Shown here piece by piece: positions 26,614-35,616 of a stretch of DNA of 64,000 nt (position 1 is the stretch's first letter; each line of letters begins with the position of its first letter). A program made the translations under genes and the position numbers. Source of the stretch: Vibrio splendidus (GTDB lineage: Bacteria; Pseudomonadota; Gammaproteobacteria; Enterobacterales; Vibrionaceae); contig NZ_LNRF01000003.1 of NCBI RefSeq assembly GCF_001557875.1, positions 186,001-250,000 of the forward strand, written 5' to 3'. Under the pieces are notes generated by a model. That model saw only the letters and a list, made by a program, of their open reading frames with translations, had not been told where the DNA came from and did not search any database.

Positions 26614-26923
26614 TAGATGGATAATAAGCAGATAGAATGATTCTTCAACTTACATTTCGGTGAAACGAACCATAGATCACAAATTTAAAATAGATTGAGA
26701 ATAGAAACACGCAACAGTGCCATTCGTCACATTAATTGTTAATCAATACAAAAAACAAATTAAAAACAATAAGTTAAAATACAACAGTGGTACCTCCATC
26801 GTCTACGCTAATCGTCGAGTCTCTCACCCATCAATGAACTTATATGCTTTCTTTAAAATAGCCTTTCCGTCGCGATTCTCAATATTCATAAACTGTATCT
26901 ATATAAGATTCTCTCAAAAACAA

Positions 26924-26939
26924 AAGAAAGCGCTTTCTT
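26924..26939 (+). promoter_or_regulatory. LacI-type operator upstream of orphan SBP-like gene
   Basis: Perfect AAGAAAGCGCTTTCTT ending 30 nt before the ATG of the SBP-like gene. The gap between that gene and the transporter operon (about 470 nt) also holds two other operators and otherwise AT-rich sequence with no gene I can support. Confidence 0.82.
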
Positions 26940-26969
26940 GATTACCAAACCTATGTCAGCATACCAGTC

Positions 26970-27779
26970 ATGAAATGTAAGTTCCCCCTTAGGACAACTA
27001 TGTTTAACTTTTGGAATGGCAATAAATCAGGTAAAAGACAGCACTATGAGTTGGAGCTAATTCATAGCTTGTTGAATTGGGATCCGAACGAACCTATTGT
27101 CGTTCACAGCGATAATACTGACTTTCCAAGAGCTGAGGATGAAGGAAATATATTCCGCAAGAATTATGATGTACTCGTCACGGTGGCGGGAAACCGTAAA
27201 TTTGCAGATAAGCCTGCAATCAAACTCAACTCTCCAATTTGTAAAGGCTTACTAGGGCACCGTATCCTGATAATTAGGGAACAAGATCAACCTACATTCC
27301 ATAATATCAACTGCAATCAACTGAAATCACTTATCGCTGGAATTCCTGCAACATGGGCTGATGCTGAGCTGTTTAGAGCAAATGGATATCGAGTACTAGA
27401 ACAAGGAACCTTACCAGAGATTCTTAAACTGCTTTCAGATAATAAATGTGATTATGTGTCACTCGGTGCCAATGAAGTAGAAAGCATATACCAAGAACAT
27501 ACCAATTCCCTGGATGGGTTAGTCATAGAAAAAAGTATTGTGCTTTATTACCCTCTCCCACTGGTCTTCTATGTCCACCCAGACAAAACACAACTAGCTC
27601 AATTGCTGGATGACAAACTGCAAGAACACATGCTCAGTGGTAAGTTTGATTCACTATTTAACCAACATTTTGGGGACGTAGTGAGCTCCATTGGATTAGA
27701 ACACCGTCAAGCTATTAACCTCATAAATCAGGAACTACCGCCAGAGCTAAGGTCATTTAAGTCTCAATTCATCTCGTGA
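26970..27779 (+). CDS. Substrate-binding-protein-like protein without signal peptide
   Basis: 269 residues. The sequence resembles the type II periplasmic-binding (SBP_bac_3-like) proteins common as orphans in Vibrio and Shewanella: LLGHRILIIREQDQPTFHNI, LKSLIAGIPATWADAELFRANGYRV, IVLYYPLPLVFYVHPDK, and a final NQELPPELRSF. These usually have an export signal. Here the N-terminus MKCKFPLRTTMFNFWNGNKSG is not hydrophobic, and no upstream in-frame start exists. Either the protein is a cytoplasmic sensor or its start region has decayed. A perfect LacI-type operator 30 nt upstream places it in the beta-glucan regulon. The function is unknown. Confidence 0.75.
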   Translation: MKCKFPLRTTMFNFWNGNKSGKRQHYELELIHSLLNWDPNEPIVVHSDNTDFPRAEDEGNIFRKNYDVLVTVAGNRKFADKPAIKLNSPICKGLLGHRILIIREQDQPTFHNINCNQLKSLIAGIPATWADAELFRANGYRVLEQGTLPEILKLLSDNKCDYVSLGANEVESIYQEHTNSLDGLVIEKSIVLYYPLPLVFYVHPDKTQLAQLLDDKLQEHMLSGKFDSLFNQHFGDVVSSIGLEHRQAINLINQELPPELRSFKSQFIS

Positions 27780-27822
27780 TTATCAATAGGAGAGACTTAA
27801 AACCAGCGCCTAGAATCACGAC

Positions 27823-27850
27823 ATTAGGAGCATCCGCTTATGCTCCTAAT
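27823..27850. terminator. Hairpin between convergent SBP-like and dadA-type genes
   Basis: Perfect 11-bp arms ATTAGGAGCAT / ATGCTCCTAAT with a 6-nt loop, 43 nt past one stop and 44 nt from the other. It lacks a clear T-run, so it is a likely but weak terminator. Confidence 0.5.
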
Positions 27851-27894
27851 ATCGATATCATCAAGCGATAGGCAATATAACTAACGGCTTGCTT

Positions 27895-29148
27895 TTACAT
27901 ATAGCGATGGATACTTAAGTCATCAGTTTTAATATCACTGGCAGAGCCACTGACCACGCTTGCCAAGATCTTTCCTGAGCCACATGCCATTGTCCAACCT
28001 AGAGTTCCATGGCCCGTATTGGTAAATAGGTTCTTGATAGGCGTCTTGCCGATTATAGGCGTACCGTCCGGCGTCATTGGTCTCAACCCTGTCCAGTATT
28101 CAGCCTTAGAAAAGTCACCCGCTTGTGGGAAAAGATCTTTTATCACCATATCAATCGTGGCTTTGCGTTTTTCTGGGATTAAATAATTAAAACCTGCAAG
28201 TTCTGCCGTCCCTGCAATGCGAATACGATCATCAAATCGCGTCATCGCTACCTTGTAGGTTTCATCCATAACAGTCGAGGTTGGTGACTTATCTGCATTC
28301 ACGATCGGTAGTGTTAACGAATAACCTTTAACTGGATAAACCGGTATAGACAAGTCGACTTGTTTCAACAGATCTCGAGAATAACTGCCTGATGCAACTA
28401 CGTAAGCGTCCGCTTTGAATACACCTTGAGTCGTTGTAATACTCTCGATGTTTTGATTCTGATGATTCAAACTTACCACTTCAGTATCAAACACGAACCT
28501 AACATCAAGTTGCTTGGCCTTCTCAGTCAGGGCTAAACAGAACTGATGACAATCACCGGTTTCATCATGAGGTAAGTATAAGCCGCCCACCAGCTTGTCT
28601 TTGACGTCCGCTAAACCCGACTCCACTGACAGACACTGTTCAACATCAAACAACGAGTGTTCGATTCCACTCTCTGTTAATAACTTCATATCCTGCTGAA
28701 TAGCATCGAGTTGCTTCTCGCTTCGAAATACTTGCAAGGTGCCTTTCTGCCTGCCCTCATAAGCCAAATTTTCACTAGTTCTTAGATGAGTGAGACACTC
28801 TCGACTGAAGTTTGCCACTCTTAGCATGCGTGACTTATTCACGGCGTACTTGGCTTCGTTACAGTTGGCTAGCATCTTCGTTGCCCAAGCAACTAATTCC
28901 GGAGAAAGTGACGGTTTCACTTTTAAAGGCGCATGCTCTTGGGTTAACCATTTCATCGCTTTTAATGGAATACCCGGTGCCGCCCATGGTGAGGAATAGC
29001 CATAAGATATTTGTCCCGCATTCGCAAAGCTGGTTTCCTTGCCACTGCTATCTTGACGATCAATAACCGTCACTGAATGACCTTCTTTCGCCAGATACCA
29101 AGCACTGGTTAACCCAATAACACCGCTGCCAATTACAATAACTTCCAT
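27895..29148 (-). CDS. dadA: D-amino acid dehydrogenase (DadA family)
   Basis: 417 residues, close to the family's usual length. The N-terminal FAD-binding dinucleotide motif is VIGSGVIGLTSAWYLAKEGHSVTVID. DadA signatures follow (RQDSSGKETSFANAGQISYGYSSPWAAPG) and the C-terminal GLRPMTPDGTPIIGKT and TGHGTLGWTMACGSGK. It oxidises D-alanine and other D-amino acids to 2-oxo acids, passing electrons to the respiratory chain at the inner membrane. There is no dadX racemase next to it. A LysR-type gene lies upstream in the same direction, and a glutamate symporter and alanine exporter lie within 5 kb, a loose amino-acid cluster. Confidence 0.9.
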   Translation of the reverse strand: MEVIVIGSGVIGLTSAWYLAKEGHSVTVIDRQDSSGKETSFANAGQISYGYSSPWAAPGIPLKAMKWLTQEHAPLKVKPSLSPELVAWATKMLANCNEAKYAVNKSRMLRVANFSRECLTHLRTSENLAYEGRQKGTLQVFRSEKQLDAIQQDMKLLTESGIEHSLFDVEQCLSVESGLADVKDKLVGGLYLPHDETGDCHQFCLALTEKAKQLDVRFVFDTEVVSLNHQNQNIESITTTQGVFKADAYVVASGSYSRDLLKQVDLSIPVYPVKGYSLTLPIVNADKSPTSTVMDETYKVAMTRFDDRIRIAGTAELAGFNYLIPEKRKATIDMVIKDLFPQAGDFSKAEYWTGLRPMTPDGTPIIGKTPIKNLFTNTGHGTLGWTMACGSGKILASVVSGSASDIKTDDLSIHRYM

Positions 29149-29373
29149 TCTCTTCCCCTAATGTCCGACAAGGCCAAAATCTGTCGAACACAGCTGTCAG
29201 TCTAAAACTCGTTTCGTTAATGATTTGTAACTTATTCCGCACGTGTTGACTTAACAATGGAGGTGGTGTTGACAAAAGCTCAATTCGACTTAAAAACGAA
29301 TTCGGCAGTTTGGAACTGTGATATTGGCGGTATTTGGAACCTTGGGAGGCGTCGCTAAGTAAATCGATTAAGC

Positions 29374-30300
29374 CTAGATGTTGTAAGCGTCATGACTCAA
29401 GAAAGTAGCATTTTCAAGTAAGAAATCTAACAAGGTCTCGGCCTGTAGCGTGAGCGCGCGGTCTTTCAAAGATTGAACCTTAACCGTCGCTTTCGATAGC
29501 ATTCCCAGCTCAGTCGCAACCACTTCGATCTGCCCTGACTTGATCTCATCAATCACGGTGAGTTTAGGCATAAAGGTTACGCCCAACCCTGCTGAGACAA
29601 AGTTAGTCAGTGCAGTTACCGAATTGGTTTGAAGCTTTGGCTGCAAGGTAAGATGGGAAATTTGTTCGGCCTGCTTTACCAGCCTCCCCATACCGGTCGA
29701 GTTATCGATCAAGGCGAGAGAAGCGTCTTTAATATCTTGCAGTGTCACAGGCGCTTCTTTCATCGTAAGGAAATGCCCTTTCGGAGCAATCAATTCGAGG
29801 GGATGGCTACGTTCAACATGTGAGTGTAGTTTAGGGTGCGGTGCAGAAGCATAGGTAATCGCAAAATCTATCTGTTGATCTTCCAACATCTTGACCGCAT
29901 CCAATGCCCCAGCAATCTCAATTGATAAGTTGATATCAGGATAGCGAGCCATGAAGGTTTGCATAGGCTTTGACACCAAATTGGTAATAAATCCTTCCCC
30001 GATGGCAATGCTGACATTGCCTCCTTTGAGGTTTTTCAATTTGGTTAAACGAGCCAGCACCGCCGTTTCACTGCGAACAATGGAACGGTAGTAATTCAAC
30101 AGTTCATTACCCGCTTCGGTTAACAGTGATTGGCGGTTGTTGCGCTCCCATACTTTCATTTCCGCTTGCGCTTCTAACTGTGTCAGCATTCTACTCATCG
30201 CGGCAGGGTCAACGTTCATCATCTTAGATGCCTTACGTAACGACCCATATTTAGATAACGCGTTTAAATACTCGAGAGCACGAATATTAAAGTGGTGCAT
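29374..30300 (-). CDS. LysR-family transcriptional regulator
   Basis: 308 residues. The N-terminal winged helix-turn-helix reads ALEYLNALSKYGSLRKASKMMNVDPAAMSRMLTQLE. A LysR substrate-binding domain spans about 90-295 (VSIAIGEGFITNLVSKPMQTFMARYPDINLSIEIAGA). It lies upstream of the dadA-type gene on the same strand with a 225-nt gap, rather than in the usual divergent layout. Control of dadA is plausible but not shown. It carries no sign of membership in the LacI regulon. Confidence 0.92.
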   Translation of the reverse strand: MHHFNIRALEYLNALSKYGSLRKASKMMNVDPAAMSRMLTQLEAQAEMKVWERNNRQSLLTEAGNELLNYYRSIVRSETAVLARLTKLKNLKGGNVSIAIGEGFITNLVSKPMQTFMARYPDINLSIEIAGALDAVKMLEDQQIDFAITYASAPHPKLHSHVERSHPLELIAPKGHFLTMKEAPVTLQDIKDASLALIDNSTGMGRLVKQAEQISHLTLQPKLQTNSVTALTNFVSAGLGVTFMPKLTVIDEIKSGQIEVVATELGMLSKATVKVQSLKDRALTLQAETLLDFLLENATFLSHDAYNI

Positions 30301-30474
30301 TCAACTTCCTTGTGATTCAACTGACACTTAATCAAGCGTCTCACAAATTGAGCAACAACATGTATTCCAATTTATCAAGTTCGTAACTGAGCTTACTAAC
30401 TTGTGCACCGAGTCACTTCAAGGCACCACATCAAAGGCTGATATAGGTGTTTTTAGCTTGCTGTAGATAAAATA

Positions 30475-30502
30475 AAGGCGACGACTTTCGTCATCGCCTT
30501 TA
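30475..30502 (-). terminator. Terminator after gltS
   Basis: Arms AAAGGCGACGAC / GTCATCGCCTTT (one wobble pair) with a TTTC loop, 52 nt past the gltS stop. T-rich sequence follows on the minus strand. Confidence 0.75.
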
Positions 30503-30553
30503 TGGTCATGAATCAGGTGCTAGTCTCAAGCAGTTAACAACCCGTCACTTCAC

Positions 30554-31768
30554 TTACAGACCAACAAAGAAACTAATCACTAGCGCGTTGATCAGATCGA
30601 CAAAGAAACCACACACTAATGGCACCACGATGAATGCTTGTGGGCTTGCGCCATAGCGGTGAGTTACGGCTGTCATGTTAACAATTGCTGTCGCAGTCGA
30701 GCCTAAAGTGATACCACCGAAGCCTGAACATATCACCACGGAGTCGTAGTTTCGTCCCATCAAGTAATAAACGACGAATATCGTAAACAGAAGTGAAAGC
30801 AAGATCTGGATACCCATGACCACAGAGATATAGCCAAACAAGCCATCAAGATCCCAGATACGCAGTCCCATCAAGGCCATAGTCAAGAACATACCCAAAC
30901 AGATGTCAGAGATCATCGCTAAGCCTTTGCGGCCTTGAGCGATTTTCTCTTGTGTACGACGCTTCTTAAACAGTGCGCGACCGACGTTTCCGATTAAGAT
31001 ACCTGCGATCAAACAGCTAACGAATAACGGCAGTTTTAGGCCCATTGAGTCGATAACTTCACTCAAACTGTAACCCAGCATCAGTGTTAAGTTAAGGATC
31101 AACCACGCCCATAGAACGCCGTAGTGACTTAGCTCTGTTTTTGTTTCACTCTCTTGGTATGCACCAACCGTCACTTCTTCTTCATTAGAAGGGCTCACTT
31201 TGTGTTTATTGAGTAGGTAGTTGGCAATCGGACCACCAATCACACACGCTGCAATCAAACCAACCGTGTTGGAAGCCACACCGAGCTCTAGCGCGTTAGC
31301 AATACCAAACTCTTCCACAAACATTGGCGCCCACGCTAGTGTCGTGCCAACACCGCCAATTAAACTGATAGATCCTGACAACAAACCCGCTTTCGCATCC
31401 ATACCAAAACCCGACGCCACAGCCATGCCAACAACGTTTTGAAGGACAATAAAAGTCGAAGCGAGACAGAGCAGGATAAACAACGGCCGCCCGCCCTTAA
31501 CTAAAGTTTTGATATCCGCTTGAAGTCCAATACCAGCAAAAAAGTAAAGCAGCAGAAAGTCTCTGACATCAAGGCTAAAGGTGATCTGGATTTCAAACAG
31601 ATAGTAAAGCGCAGCTACGGTCGCTGCGCAGACAAAGCCACCAATCACAGGCTCTGGCAGTGAATACTTTCTTAATACTTCAGATCGCTCAATCAAACCT
31701 TTACCGATAAACAGTAACGAAATCGCGATCGTAAAAGAGAGCATTGGAGAAACTAGGGTTTCTGTCAT
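30554..31768 (-). CDS. gltS: Sodium/glutamate symporter GltS
   Basis: 404 residues, ten or more membrane helices, typical GltS length. Family signatures include the early LLFIGKGLIERSEVLRKYSLPEPVIGGF, the LLYFFAGIGLQADIKTL loop, the re-entrant GSISLIGGVGTTLAWAP and the matching later CSGFGGITLGSTATAIVNM. GltS takes up L- or D-glutamate with Na+ at the inner membrane. It is a single gene with its own terminator. The interior arm around residues 195-215 is hydrophilic, as expected of the central cytoplasmic loop. Confidence 0.93.
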   Translation of the reverse strand: MTETLVSPMLSFTIAISLLFIGKGLIERSEVLRKYSLPEPVIGGFVCAATVAALYYLFEIQITFSLDVRDFLLLYFFAGIGLQADIKTLVKGGRPLFILLCLASTFIVLQNVVGMAVASGFGMDAKAGLLSGSISLIGGVGTTLAWAPMFVEEFGIANALELGVASNTVGLIAACVIGGPIANYLLNKHKVSPSNEEEVTVGAYQESETKTELSHYGVLWAWLILNLTLMLGYSLSEVIDSMGLKLPLFVSCLIAGILIGNVGRALFKKRRTQEKIAQGRKGLAMISDICLGMFLTMALMGLRIWDLDGLFGYISVVMGIQILLSLLFTIFVVYYLMGRNYDSVVICSGFGGITLGSTATAIVNMTAVTHRYGASPQAFIVVPLVCGFFVDLINALVISFFVGL

Positions 31769-31988
31769 GGGACTATGGATTCCTAAGAGTTAGATTATTC
31801 ATAATATTGCGTACTATTAATAATCTAGATTCATGCAAAAAAATCAAGCGATTATCGATGATAAAAACACCTAATATGGTTGATTCTGCGACGGTATTAA
31901 TAGAGGTAATAACTATAAAGAAATGATTAAAGGAACGGATGCTAGGGAGATATACAGATGGGGTGGAATATAGGGGCTCTAAAACGAG

Positions 31989-32016
31989 AAAACCCCAGCA
32001 TTTCTGCTAGGGTTTT
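31989..32016 (-). terminator. Terminator after tRNA-Ser
   Basis: Arms AAAACCCCAGCA / TGCTAGGGTTTT (one mismatch) with a 4-nt loop, 6 nt from the tRNA 3' end and followed by T on the minus strand. Confidence 0.75.
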
Positions 32017-32022
32017 GAATAG

Positions 32023-32113
32023 TGGTGGAAGGATGGGGATTTGAACCCCAGATACGCTATAAACGTATACTCGCTTTCCAGGCGAGCGCCTTAAGCCACT
32101 CAGCCATCCTTCC
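32023..32113 (-). tRNA. tRNA-Ser(GGA)
   Basis: Reading the minus strand, the gene is 91 nt including an encoded CCA. The acceptor stem GGAAGGA pairs with TCCTTCC. The anticodon stem CTCGC/GCGAG holds the loop CTGGAAA, giving anticodon GGA (complement of 32077-32079). The T-arm is GGGGTTCAAATCCCC. A long variable arm (about TATACGTTTATAGCGTAT) marks a class II tRNA, and with GGA this means serine (codons UCC/UCU). A terminator hairpin follows at once. Confidence 0.97.
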
Positions 32114-32293
32114 ACAAATTGTGTGTTGAGCATGTCACTCAACGAGGCGCTACTTTATTGATTCTGCTTGCTTTGGTCAAGGGGCATTCTCAAAAAAAGT
32201 GCCTTTTTCGGTTTGTTCGATTACAAATTAACTCATTAGATCAAAAACAAACCAAATTTCATTCTTTCACTACACTTACGCTTGTTGCTTTTC

Positions 32294-32743
32294 TTAAGCT
32301 TGTTGATAGTAGCCTGGAACTCGAAACCATTTACGACACATATCTAGAAAGTAGCCGTAAAGTACGCCCATACCGCACGAGATAACTGCATTACTGGTTA
32401 CAGCCGTCACGATCTGGTCGCCTGAAGCACCCACTGCCAACAAAATACCAGCATACACAGGAGACTGGAATAACACGTATGCCATCAAATCAGACAAGTT
32501 TTTCATCAATGAGCTTTCTGAGAGTTTCGCACCATTGCGCAAGAACCAATCACGAAAAACGCCATAAGGCCAAGCGATAGCAATGTTTACCGGAATAGAT
32601 AACGTTCGAGAAGCAAGAGATTGCTCAAACGTCATACCAGAAATAAACACTTCTACGATCATGCCAGAAATAAAACAGAAAACGACCATAGCAAATGTAT
32701 CCGCAGCTGCGTTTCGAATACAAAATGGACCACGAGACTTCAT
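32294..32743 (-). CDS. alaE: L-alanine exporter AlaE
   Basis: 149 residues with four membrane helices. The sequence aligns by eye with E. coli AlaE (YgaW): [62 protein letters not shown] and [16 protein letters not shown]. It exports excess L-alanine or alanyl products at the inner membrane. I place the start at ATG 32743, with AGG 10 nt away; the TTG three codons earlier would be only 2 nt from that AGG. The 249-nt AT-rich stretch upstream should hold its promoter. Confidence 0.93.
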   Translation of the reverse strand: MKSRGPFCIRNAAADTFAMVVFCFISGMIVEVFISGMTFEQSLASRTLSIPVNIAIAWPYGVFRDWFLRNGAKLSESSLMKNLSDLMAYVLFQSPVYAGILLAVGASGDQIVTAVTSNAVISCGMGVLYGYFLDMCRKWFRVPGYYQQA

Positions 32744-32991
32744 TGACGACAAACCTAAAATATATCACTGCTTAATTAGTGATTTAGTAACATATAAACA
32801 AGGCACATTTGCACCTCACCAGATAATATCGCTATTAAATCACAAGATTAGTAGTCATACATTCCAAATTAAAAATCAAGTTGTAAATTAACAACCAAAA
32901 ACCACTTTAAAAGCAGTCACTTTCACCAAAAAATTCAACCAAGGTCAAATATTGGACAATTCGTCATTTACTTACCGTAATTAAACAACAT

Positions 32992-35532
32992 TTAAGCCAT
33001 CGGTAGATTTACAGTAATGATATTAATGACATCTTGTGTTGGTGGTGATCCTAAAGCAACCTGCTCTAACGCTTTATCGACTTGTTCAGTAAGTTCCGCG
33101 TTGTTCATAGGTTCAACGTGGACACGTAGGCTCTCTAGTGCAAATTGAATCAGTTCTAGGTTGTTGTCTTCTAGCGCCACATACAGCGTCACTAACAGCT
33201 CTTCAGTGTTATCTTTGTTTCGAAGATCAGGTTTAGGCAGTGACTCGCTTTTACTTTTCGAATCGTGTTGTTTCGCGTCTTGGCTTTCGAGCTCATCCGC
33301 TTTCACTTCATGGTATTGATAAAGCTTATTTGAATAGCGGAACAAGGCATCATCCAGTTCACGCTCATCAATCGGCTTAGCGATAATATAATCCACACCC
33401 GCCCCCAGCATACGCTCGCGAGTCTCTTTAAAGACATCAGCCGTACAACCAAACACCAGTACCGATGACACATCGCCTATCAAAGCACGAATCGCAGTGG
33501 TTGATTCAACGCCGTCCATCACAGGCATATGGTTATCCATGAGCACCAAATCAAAGCGCTCAGCAACCACGGCTTGTATTGCAAGTTCACCGTTTTCGAC
33601 GCTCTTACAAGTAAAGCCTTTACTGCTCATGAAGGTTTCAATGATCACCGTGTTAGTTCGGTTGTCCTCGACGATCAGTACCTTTAAGCCTGAGTAGTCT
33701 AGCTTCTTATGTGGCAAACTCTCGATTTCGCCTGGCTGACATGGCTGAATCTTCAAGCGAACATCAAAGCTCGTGCCTATCCCTTCTTCACTGGTGACGG
33801 TAATACTGCCATCCATCAACTGGGCAATTTTCTTCACAATCGCGAGGCCAAGGCCAGTACCGCCAAAACGCCTTGTGGTCGAAGACTCCGCTTGTTCAAA
33901 CGGTTTAAAAATACGCTTTTGAGCTTCTTTAGAGATACCAATTCCAGTATCACGAACTCGAATACTCAGATAGGTGTCACTCCCCTCTACGACTTCTTTC
34001 AGGTACACCTCAACAAAGCCTCTGGAAGTGAACTTCACCGCGTTGTTCAATAGATTAAACAAGATTTGTCTTAGACGTGCTTTATCTGAGAAGTACCAAC
34101 GACCCGAAGGCACCTCAGAATACACTTTGAATTGAAGCCCTTTCTCAGAAGACAATGTGTAGTAAACACTGTTAATACTGCCGATGATCGAATCAAGCGG
34201 GAAACGCGTTTCATCAAGATCCAATCTACCCTGTTCGATCTTCGAGAAGTCTAAGATCTCATTGAGAAGGGTCATCATATGATCGCCGGACTCATACAAA
34301 CTCTTGAGATGCTTCTCTTGTTCAGAATTTAGAGGTGTTTTTAATAAGATCTGAGCAGTACCCAACACCCCATTCATAGGGGTACGAATTTCATGTGACA
34401 GTGTCGCAAGGAAAGCGGTTTTAGCATTGGTAGATGCTTGTGCTTTCACTTTTTCAGCTTCGAGATACACCGTCTTCTCATTGAAGGTTTTAATCAGGTG
34501 GCCGATTTCATCGTGGCTTGAATAATCAACGTCAATCACTTCACCGGCTTTCGAACTATTTACTTGAGTGGCAATGTTGGTGATTGGGCTGATTAAATAA
34601 CGGTTAAGTAAGTAATAACCTGCCATCACACAGAGTAGTAACAAGGGTACAATACCGCCCTCAATACTCATTACCTGACGAAACACCTCGTCCGCTACCC
34701 GTGACTTGGAGTTCACCACATCCACTTGCCAACCGAAGTCACCAAATTGATTGCTACTGATGTAGATCCCTTCAACGAGATTGAAGTTATGGGACACCAA
34801 CACTTGATTGAGTTTATCTCTGAGCATAATACCAAGATTGTACTCTTCGGCGTGGTTCTTGATGAAGCCAAGCAGCTCTTCAAGCGAGAGATCCACCGTC
34901 GCAACGCCGGAAAAAGCGCCTTCGTAGTAGTAAGGGGATGAAGCAGTGATCATCCGTACGTGTGTGTATGGATCTATATACACATCGCTCCAAGAGATCG
35001 TTCCTTGTTTTTTATTGGCTACAGAGGTGTACCAATACTCTTCTTGATACGGGGTATTTTTAGGATTGTTGTAAGAAAACAACTGGTCAATCTTGCCATC
35101 GTCTGCTTTATTGAAAAAGTGACTATTAAGGAGCTTTTTTGAATCGAGCGCATAAGGCTCTGGCCAAATACCTGCGCTAACGATCGTATCATCGCTCGCT
35201 GCCAGCATTGACTTCAGTAGCAGAGTGACGTCATCACCGTTACGATGCGCTTGTGCAAATCCCACTAAACTATCAACAAAGCCTTGAGAGCTGCTGAGTG
35301 GCTCTGTAATCAATGCGGATAATAGTTGCGTACGTAAGTCGAGGTTTTGTTGTAATTTGGCGCGCACAGGGGATTCTACGACGTAATACGTCACACTACC
35401 GACAATGGCAATAAACATCGCAAGGTATAATCCAAGCGCTACCATGCTTTTTTTCTTTAAAGACGACCGTATCTGCATAATTCTTTTATTGTTTTCTTTT
35501 CTGTTAAACCTAGTGTTTATCATCCATGACAT
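32992..35532 (-). CDS. Membrane hybrid histidine kinase with Cache-like sensor and receiver
   Basis: About 846 residues. A membrane helix near 30-52 and another near 300 flank a periplasmic region of about 240 residues resembling a double-Cache sensor (WPEPYALDSKKL, YTHVRMITASSPYYYEGAFSGVATVDLSLEEL). A HAMP-like linker, HisKA (ATLSHEIRTPMNG), HATPase (LLNNAVKFTSRG, DTGIGIS, GGTGLGLAIVKK) and a C-terminal receiver (IVEDN, LVLMDNHMPVMDG, IIAKPID) follow. A charged tail of about 95 residues has no obvious Hpt histidine motif, so an outside phosphotransfer protein is likely needed. The start is uncertain: ATG 35532 follows AAAAGG, but MQIRSS at 35478 is possible. The ligand is unknown; Cache domains often bind small organic acids or amino acids. 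Confidence 0.88.
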   Translation of the reverse strand: MSWMINTRFNRKENNKRIMQIRSSLKKKSMVALGLYLAMFIAIVGSVTYYVVESPVRAKLQQNLDLRTQLLSALITEPLSSSQGFVDSLVGFAQAHRNGDDVTLLLKSMLAASDDTIVSAGIWPEPYALDSKKLLNSHFFNKADDGKIDQLFSYNNPKNTPYQEEYWYTSVANKKQGTISWSDVYIDPYTHVRMITASSPYYYEGAFSGVATVDLSLEELLGFIKNHAEEYNLGIMLRDKLNQVLVSHNFNLVEGIYISSNQFGDFGWQVDVVNSKSRVADEVFRQVMSIEGGIVPLLLLCVMAGYYLLNRYLISPITNIATQVNSSKAGEVIDVDYSSHDEIGHLIKTFNEKTVYLEAEKVKAQASTNAKTAFLATLSHEIRTPMNGVLGTAQILLKTPLNSEQEKHLKSLYESGDHMMTLLNEILDFSKIEQGRLDLDETRFPLDSIIGSINSVYYTLSSEKGLQFKVYSEVPSGRWYFSDKARLRQILFNLLNNAVKFTSRGFVEVYLKEVVEGSDTYLSIRVRDTGIGISKEAQKRIFKPFEQAESSTTRRFGGTGLGLAIVKKIAQLMDGSITVTSEEGIGTSFDVRLKIQPCQPGEIESLPHKKLDYSGLKVLIVEDNRTNTVIIETFMSSKGFTCKSVENGELAIQAVVAERFDLVLMDNHMPVMDGVESTTAIRALIGDVSSVLVFGCTADVFKETRERMLGAGVDYIIAKPIDERELDDALFRYSNKLYQYHEVKADELESQDAKQHDSKSKSESLPKPDLRNKDNTEELLVTLYVALEDNNLELIQFALESLRVHVEPMNNAELTEQVDKALEQVALGSPPTQDVINIITVNLPMA

Positions 35533-35616
35533 CAAGCCTTTTTAGATTGAAGCTTGATTGGCACAAGTTCATTGGTACTATAAGCGCAAATATGTTCCCT
35601 TTTACGGTACCTCACT

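Noticed and set aside
31769-32293. Genomic island or prophage attached to tRNA-Ser.
   Set aside because: No integrase, no direct repeat of the tRNA end, and ordinary chromosomal genes on both sides.
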